Of a DNA stretch of 64,000 nt, positions 58,477 through 64,000 are shown in pieces; the stretch's first letter is position 1; each line of letters starts with the position of its first letter. The stretch spans positions 45,853,181 to 45,917,180 of the forward strand of contig NC_079136.1 in NCBI RefSeq assembly GCF_945859705.1. Direction: 5' to 3'. Both the position numbers and the translations under genes were made by a program. This DNA is from Episyrphus balteatus. Its lineage: Eukaryota > Arthropoda > Insecta > Diptera > Syrphidae. The notes below the pieces were generated by a model. It had not been told where the DNA came from. It worked only from the letters and a program-made list of their open reading frames with translations, and made no database searches.

Positions 58477-58878
58477 ATAACACTGGTTAACAAAATTAAA
58501 CTTTTTTTTGTTGCCGAAACAAAAATATACTTTTCTGAAGGATTTTGTTGTGCTGAACTCAAATCCGAAGTCAGAAACTTCATTTTAAGATATCTCGTGC
58601 AATACCAAAGATATCGGAAAGATTTAAAAATTTCTCAAAAGAAGGAAAATAGATCTTATAAAAAACGTTACTTAATATCTTCTAACAATTTTCCTTATAT
58701 TAAAGAAAAAGGTCCGAAGTAGTCAAAAAAACGTTTTTTTTGCTTTTTCTAACGGATAAATTTCAAAAACGGGAGCTGATCAGTTTTTTCTGACTTCGGA
58801 TTCGAATTCAGCACACCGAAAACCTTCAGAAAAGTATATTTTTGTTTCGGCAACCGAACCCTTGTTAACCAGTGTTAT
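58477..58878. mobile_element. 402-bp inverted-repeat MITE
   Basis: The ends are ATAACACTGGTTAACAA and the perfect complement at 58862-58878. The arms stay paired for roughly 120 bp (GCCGAAACAAAAATATACTT, CTTCTGAAGG, GCTGAACTCAAATCCGAAGT). The plus-strand ORF here is a by-product. No clear target duplication. Confidence 0.85.
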
Positions 58879-59250
58879 AGTTCTTACAGAAGAATGTTAG
58901 AAACACGTTTAAAAGTAAAGGTTTCACCTTTATGTTTTAAAAATAAATTTTGTGTGTTTTGGCGGAATATTACCAATGTTCGGAGATAATCATGACCCCC
59001 CCCCCCAAAACCACAGATGAAAAACAGAAAATTATAAGGCAAAAAGGTGGAAACGAGATTTTTAACCCTAAGAAAAGTTTCTTTATTGTTATGACTATGC
59101 TTTACGAAATGATTCATGGGCATATTAGCAAGAAGTCGTTTTTAGTTGTAAATATAATGAGGCCATGAAAAAAAATTTTTGATCACTTACACACTTTTTT
59201 AATGAAAACTTTTAAAACCTGAATAATCATATAACTTTCCATGATATAAT
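58879..59250. other. Unassigned AT-rich DNA
   Basis: Contains a 13-C run at about 58995-59007; nothing else recognised. Confidence 0.5.
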
Positions 59251-60020
59251 CAAGGGGCACGGTAGTGCCCAGCCAAGTTTTCTAGCAACTTTGGCACTAC
59301 ACCCTTATTTACAGGAAACAACTCAGGCCATTTTCGACCCCCCTCTAACTTATACACCAAAGATGCTAGAAATTTCAAACTCTCAAACCAAACACCTCAC
59401 AAAATTTCAGCCTCCTACGATGAGTAGTTTCTGAGATATAGGGCTTCAAAAATAGCAAAAACCGTAACTGACTTACTGACTCACTGACTCACTGACAGAT
59501 CATCAAAATTATGGAGAACTTCCCGATATCGTAGAAACTTGAAATTTTACACGGTGATAGGAATTTTGGTGTATATCACCAATTAATGTATTATCACCAA
59601 TTAAAGCACTTCTGATTATCGTAGAATCTTGAAATTTTGTAGAACGGTAGAGCTGGTAGTTTATACAAAGGAAAAAATTTAAAATTTGAGAATTTCAGCC
59701 AGGGGGCGTGGCAACCGCCCCCATTTTCACTGAATTTTCATCAAATATAGAGAAATTATGCTGGCATAAAAAGTACTGAGATGTAAAAGTGTACCAAGTT
59801 CTAAAGTTTGGGTTCAAATTCGTATCAATAAAATTTTGATTGTTTACTTGGCAATTTTTGAAATAACTTTAAAAATCGATAATTAAAAGTAAAATTGTCA
59901 AGAGAACAATCAAAATTTAATTGATACGAATTTGAACCCAAACTTTAGAACTTGGTACACTTTTACATCTCAGTACTTTTTGTGCCAGCATAATTTCAAC
60001 ATAGGAGAACTTGGCTCTTT
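59251..60020. mobile_element. Candidate Helitron/Helentron-type repeat
   Basis: The left part has a hairpin GGGCAC-GGTA-GTGCCC (about 59255-59270), then AGCCAAGTTTT and CTAG. An inverted partner AGAACTTGGCT lies at 60006-60016. A (CTGACTGACTCA) microsatellite is at about 59466-59503. A 246-bp inverted repeat sits at 59752-59997. A hairpin shortly before CTAG is a Helitron-end feature, but the orientation and other end are unsure. Confidence 0.45.
59752..59997. repeat. 246-bp inverted repeat
   Basis: GAAATTATGCTGGCA at the left and TGCCAGCATAATTTC at the right. The arms pair for about 90 bp with few mismatches, with a short AT-rich loop. It could fold as a long hairpin if transcribed. Confidence 0.88.
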
Positions 60021-60096
60021 TTTTAACAGTATGTTTTTGTTGTGATAACTATTACATGATTACATGTATTCCGATCCACGAACGCTATATCATAAC

Positions 60097-61095
60097 CAGG
60101 GCCCGGATTTTCATGCAAATGCATATTTTTTTTTGGACATGCCTTAGAAACAAATGAATCAGATAGTTTTTCGAATCAAGAGATTTGCTTTAAAGTTAGC
60201 GCATATTTTTGTATATTTTGGTATAAATGCATATTCTGGCTTATGGACCATATTTTCACAATAAATGCATATTTTTCGAGCATATTTTAAGAAAAATAAA
60301 TTTAAAGGACCTTAAACTAATTTCTCCTATAAAACTATCTTCATCTGAAAAAGAATACTGTTGAGAACTTGGCAGCACTAAACACGATTCCAGCTGACTT
60401 TCATATAAGTTTAAACTATGAGTTTCTCAGTGGGACTATAGTAAAACTAGAGATTTGGAACTCGCTTAGTAAATAAGTAAGTTTGATGAAGGAAGCAATT
60501 TCGAAAATAAATGCAGTAGAGTCTTCAATAAGTCAGTCTATTTGTAAAAAAATAGAAAATGTTCTTAAAAAAAACAAAGGATACATAAAAATGAAGAATT
60601 TCTCCAACCTAAATGAAAATGAAGAGTGCCTGGATAGTCAATATTCTATAAATCAGATTAGCTCTTTAATAAATTCTCCACTAACGTCTGTGGACTTGGA
60701 GAGTTCATTTTCCATGTATAAAAGTTTATTAAAACCAAATCCCAACGGTTTAGTTTTGAAAATTTCATTCAAGCATTTCATGATTCATGCTAACAAAACC
60801 TTTTTACGAAACTAATGTACTAAGATATTATATAAATGATATATTTTTATTAAACCTACCTGAATTTAATGTTAATTTTATTTACTATTTGCTGTGAAAA
60901 CTTTCCATTAATAAAAGACTGAATTATTATTTTTTATTATATTTAAATTTTTTTTTTTTGTTTACTTTTGTATTGTACTGAGTATTTTTGCAGCATATTT
61001 TGGATTTATTAAGGCATATTTGAGATTTTTGATGGCATATTTAGTAATTTTAAGTGAATATTTCGTGTTTTTAGGGCATACAAATCCGGGCCTTA
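60097..61095 (+). mobile_element. hAT transposon remnant (999 bp)
   Basis: The ends are CAGGGCCCGGATTT and, reverse-complemented, TAAGGCCCGGATTT. 8-bp flanks ATCATAAC (60089-60096) and ATCATAAT (61096-61103) differ by one base and fit a hAT duplication. GCATATTTT motifs recur near both ends. It contains a transposase C-terminal fragment. Confidence 0.82.
60363..60815 (+). pseudogene. hAT transposase C-terminal fragment
   Basis: About 150 codons in one frame with a single internal TAA at 60474-60476. The segment SLINSPLTSVDLESSFSMYK resembles the hAT C-terminal dimerisation region, where fly and vertebrate relatives (CGGBP1-like) have TSVD.ER.FS.YK. Upstream, NYEFLSGTIVKLE and MKEAISKINAVE fit the same family. 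The N-terminal catalytic part is missing, so it is non-functional. Family recognition is from motif memory. Confidence 0.7.
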
Positions 61096-61303
61096 ATCAT
61101 AATTAATCGCAATAACTTAATTTGATATTTTGGTTTAAGAAGATACCTATACGCTTTTCTTTGTAACAAATCTGTGTGGAGGAAATTTATTTCATCCTAA
61201 AAATACCTATGTATTTTTTAATTTGTACATTTTTTTTCTTTTTGAAGCTAACTTTTGTTTTCCGAGATCACATTTCTTAAAATGCGTATTAAGCATATTT
61301 ATA

Positions 61304-62140
61304 GGGATCGGGTCAAAATTCTGGCTTCAAAATTCTGCTTTTCAAAATTCTGCTTTTTCAGCGAAAATTCTGTTTTTCAAAATTCTGCTTTTTTTCTATT
61401 CTGTTTTTCAAAATTCTGCTTTTTAAAATTCTGCTTTTCAAAATTCTGCCAGCATTATATTTGAACAAAAAAATTCTGCTAATTCTGTTTTTTTTTTTTA
61501 TAGCATATGCGCTGGCTAAAGAAAAATACACCTCATTAATGTAATTCAACATTGGTACTTTCCTAAATTTTTTTATTTAAGTGTCGCAAATATTTTTTGA
61601 AATGCATATGCTGACTTTCTTTCAAATAAAATATGTATACTTATTGGAACCGATGTTGTACATTCCTTTTCTTATTCAAATTTTTGAATATTCATCTTTA
61701 TTTGATAAATTAATAAATTTTTAGATATTTTCGGAAATGTTTAATATTAAAAACCTTTTCTTAATATTTTCAAATTCATTCATTTATAAAACAAAAATTA
61801 ATTCGCATTTAAAAAATGACAAATTATGTAGGTAAGTAATCAAATAAGCAGATAATTTTTCAAAAAAATGATTTTACAGAATTATTCAAAAAATTAAAAA
61901 AGGGTTTGGAAAATGTTTAAAAGCGCGCGCTTTTTAACATTTTCCAAACCCTTTTTTAATTTTTTGCAGAATTTCAAAAGCAGAATTATGAAAAGCAGAA
62001 TTTTGAAAAACAGAATTTTGAAAAACAGAATTTTGAAAAGCAGAATTTTGAAAAACAGAATAGAAAAAAAGCAGAATTTTGAAAAACAGAATTTTCGCTG
62101 AAAAAGCAGAATTTTGAAGCCAGAATTTTGACCCGATCCC
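61304..62140. mobile_element. 837-bp TIR element with 15-bp subterminal repeats
   Basis: The ends are GGGATCGGGTCAAAATTC and its perfect complement. TTATA is duplicated (61299-61303; 62141-62145). Each arm (about 61304-61450; 61974-62140) is made of CAGAATTTTGAAAAG-type 15-bp repeats. The middle holds a 78-bp palindrome at 61888-61965. There is no transposase. Confidence 0.9.
61888..61965. repeat. 78-bp palindrome, one mismatch
   Basis: Arms of 39 bp meet at a GCGCGCGC centre with no spacer. Only one mismatch is seen (GTTTAAAA versus GTTAAAAA). Such a structure can extrude as a cruciform. Confidence 0.95.
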
Positions 62141-62145
62141 TTATA

Positions 62146-63096
62146 ATTATACTATTTTTACTCGGTACTTTTTTATAAAAAATTTTGTAAAAATATAGGT
62201 AATTTTCTCTAAACCGGTCCCTGCGATTTTGATAAAAAACATTCAACTGCAATCGCAATGTAAAATATATATTATGGTCAACGTTGATTCAATTTTGAAA
62301 AAACGAAAAATCATTCCGAAAAACAGTTTAATCAAAGTGGTTTCTGTTTATTTTATTTAGGTTCAAGATTCACACAGTGTAGAACGGTTATTAACTTCTA
62401 AATTTCTTTAAAATGATAACCTCATTAACTTCAACAGATTTTTTTTAAACAAAAGCTTTGATTGTACCAACTAATTAAAAATTAAATATAGAAAAATTAA
62501 TTTTTTTTCTTAAGAAAAATATAAACATATATTTTTTAAATATCAATTTTTCGAAAACGGGACATATATTTCAAGTCTTAGTTTGAGGTCGTGTGTGAAT
62601 TTGGTTAAATTTTTAGCCGAGGATAAGTTTTTGACATTTGTATTTATGTCTGTTGAATAAAGAATTTATCTAAGCTTTATTTAGTTGTGAGAATTGGGAT
62701 ACATTTTTGAAGTGGCTAAATACTTTCTTAGTTGCGTTGACCTGTGAATTTAATTTTTGCTTTAACATTCACTTAAAATTTTTTTTTTTTTATCATCAAT
62801 AAAAGAAGTTTATTTTTCTCGTGATCCAGATCAGATCATTGTATTTATTTGCGAAATAATAACAAAACAAAATCCTGCTTTTATTGTAATCTATCGTGCG
62901 GCTTAAATCGGCTCGTGGAAAGTCAGCATTACTTTCCCAATTCTCTTTCTTTATTTTCAGTTTTTGAATATTTATTAAAATACATCAATCCTTCTGCAAA
63001 CAAATTTTACTCTAAAGATAAAAATTTAACCGAGTCTCAGAGCAAGGTAAATGTTTGACAGCTGAAAACTTTTTTCTAAAAATATACACTAGCCCA
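62146..63096. other. Unassigned AT-rich DNA
   Basis: No gene. A weak inverted match (GGTTAAATTTTTAGCCGAG near 62602; AAAAATTTAACCGAGTC near 63020) hints at an old element. Confidence 0.45.
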
Positions 63097-63351
63097 AAAA
63101 ATCAAATTCTTTTGAGTTTATTTGAACATTTTATTGATAAATATCGTTTGAATTTAAGATAAACCAAGAAAAAACAAAAAACAAAATCAAAAAAAAATTC
63201 AAAATTAGGAAAAACATCCAAAAATGGTATAAAAAGCCTTTTTTCAAAATTTAACTTTTTTTTTAACTTTTAATTTTTCCTTGGTTTATCTTAAATTTAA
63301 ACGATATTTATCAATAAAATGTTCAAATAAACTCAAAAGAATTTGATTTTG
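63097..63351. mobile_element. ~255-bp hairpin MITE
   Basis: Inverted arms of about 75 bp (AAAATCAAATTCTTTTGAGT left; complement ending near 63350) with only a few mismatches around a ~100-bp centre. No target duplication is evident. It could fold as a microRNA-precursor-like hairpin, though longer than usual. Confidence 0.85.
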
Positions 63352-64000
63352 CTCATAAAAAAGTTCAAAGAAGTAAGTCATTTAGACCTGCTGAAATATG
63401 GTGTTTTACTTCATCTCAAAAATTCAAACCCTCACAACAGAAAAACTGCTTGATGAATTCTTCTGAAACTTTCCATATTAATTTCAGGTATATTAAGCTT
63501 CAATAATTAAGCCTCAGTTCAATCTTATCACAAATAGAAATTAAATAGCGGTAAATTTTCTAAAAAACCATAAAAATGCCTATTTTGATAGCTTTTCTAA
63601 ATTAATCTAAATAATAAGAAAACAATTTGTTTAACAAACAAACAACTTAATTTCTTTGTAGAAAATTGAATGAAGTTTTTAAATGTGTCATTGAATATTC
63701 TGTACAGTGATCCGTTGTTGAGATATTGATAGTCAAAGTCAAAAGTATGGTTTTATATTATATATTGCAGTTAAAAAAAATCGTAGAAGTTTGAAACAAA
63801 ATTAATCTTAAAGCCAAATAAATAGCCTCTCTAAAAATAATAATCATTTTTTTCAGAAAAAATTTTCCCACTTTCTTAAGAGAAAAGTAAAAACAAACAA
63901 AAATTGGAAAATTTTTGTTTTTGAACAGTTTCAACGATTTAGCTATTTTACCGTTAGAAAGAAAATATTTTAACATTTAATCCTTTAACTAGAAGAATAG
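63352..64000. other. Unassigned AT-rich DNA
   Basis: Nothing recognised up to the window edge. Confidence 0.5.

Noticed and set aside
61829..61842. TAG|GTAAGT as a second recursive splice site
   Set aside because: There is no pyrimidine tract before it.

Overview
This is AT-rich eukaryotic DNA, very probably from an insect and most likely a fly. The evidence is a Ty3/gypsy LTR element with a tRNA-Lys-type primer site, a LINE remnant, many hAT-, Tc1/mariner- and TTAA-type non-autonomous DNA transposons, and fly-like core promoter and recursive-splice motifs. No host protein-coding gene can be recognised. The window looks like intergenic or long-intron DNA built mostly from transposable elements.

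Layout. 1-3581: unassigned AT-rich DNA. 3590-17074: a 13.5-kb unit bounded by hAT-like ends and a perfect 8-bp target duplication. Inside are ten arrays of a 14-bp satellite (consensus GATAAATGTGGATA), separated by eight copies of a ~450-bp spacer. A 1.8-kb TIR element (5783-7558) and a 1.5-kb foldback element (13941-15437) are nested in it, and a candidate promoter plus first exon near its right end points leftward into the arrays. 17396-32846: a complete Ty3/gypsy LTR retrotransposon (4-bp duplication AACA) with exceptionally long LTRs (3.47 and 3.24 kb), gag, a textbook -1 frameshift signal, and pol carrying protease, RT, RNase H and integrase. A 463-bp hAT MITE breaks the RT, and a 232-bp TA-flanked MITE sits in the 5' LTR only.

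32851-49130: mostly unassigned DNA with a GGGGCCCC-rich hAT element (39241-40198), a degenerate tRNA-like sequence between inverted GC-rich repeats, a candidate recursive splice site (42682/42683), two copies of a Helentron-like repeat, and a TTAA-flanked element. 49590-52725: a 5'-truncated LINE with three in-frame stops and a poly(A) tail. 52726-64000: a series of inverted-repeat elements, including a 1.7-kb near-perfect palindrome (56276-57973), a hAT remnant with a transposase C-terminal fragment (60097-61095), and a TIR element with 15-bp subterminal repeats and a 78-bp palindrome (61304-62140).

The most unusual object is the hAT-bounded satellite unit. It appears to be a mobile element that carries, or became filled with, 14-bp satellite arrays whose minus strand has no stop codon in any frame.
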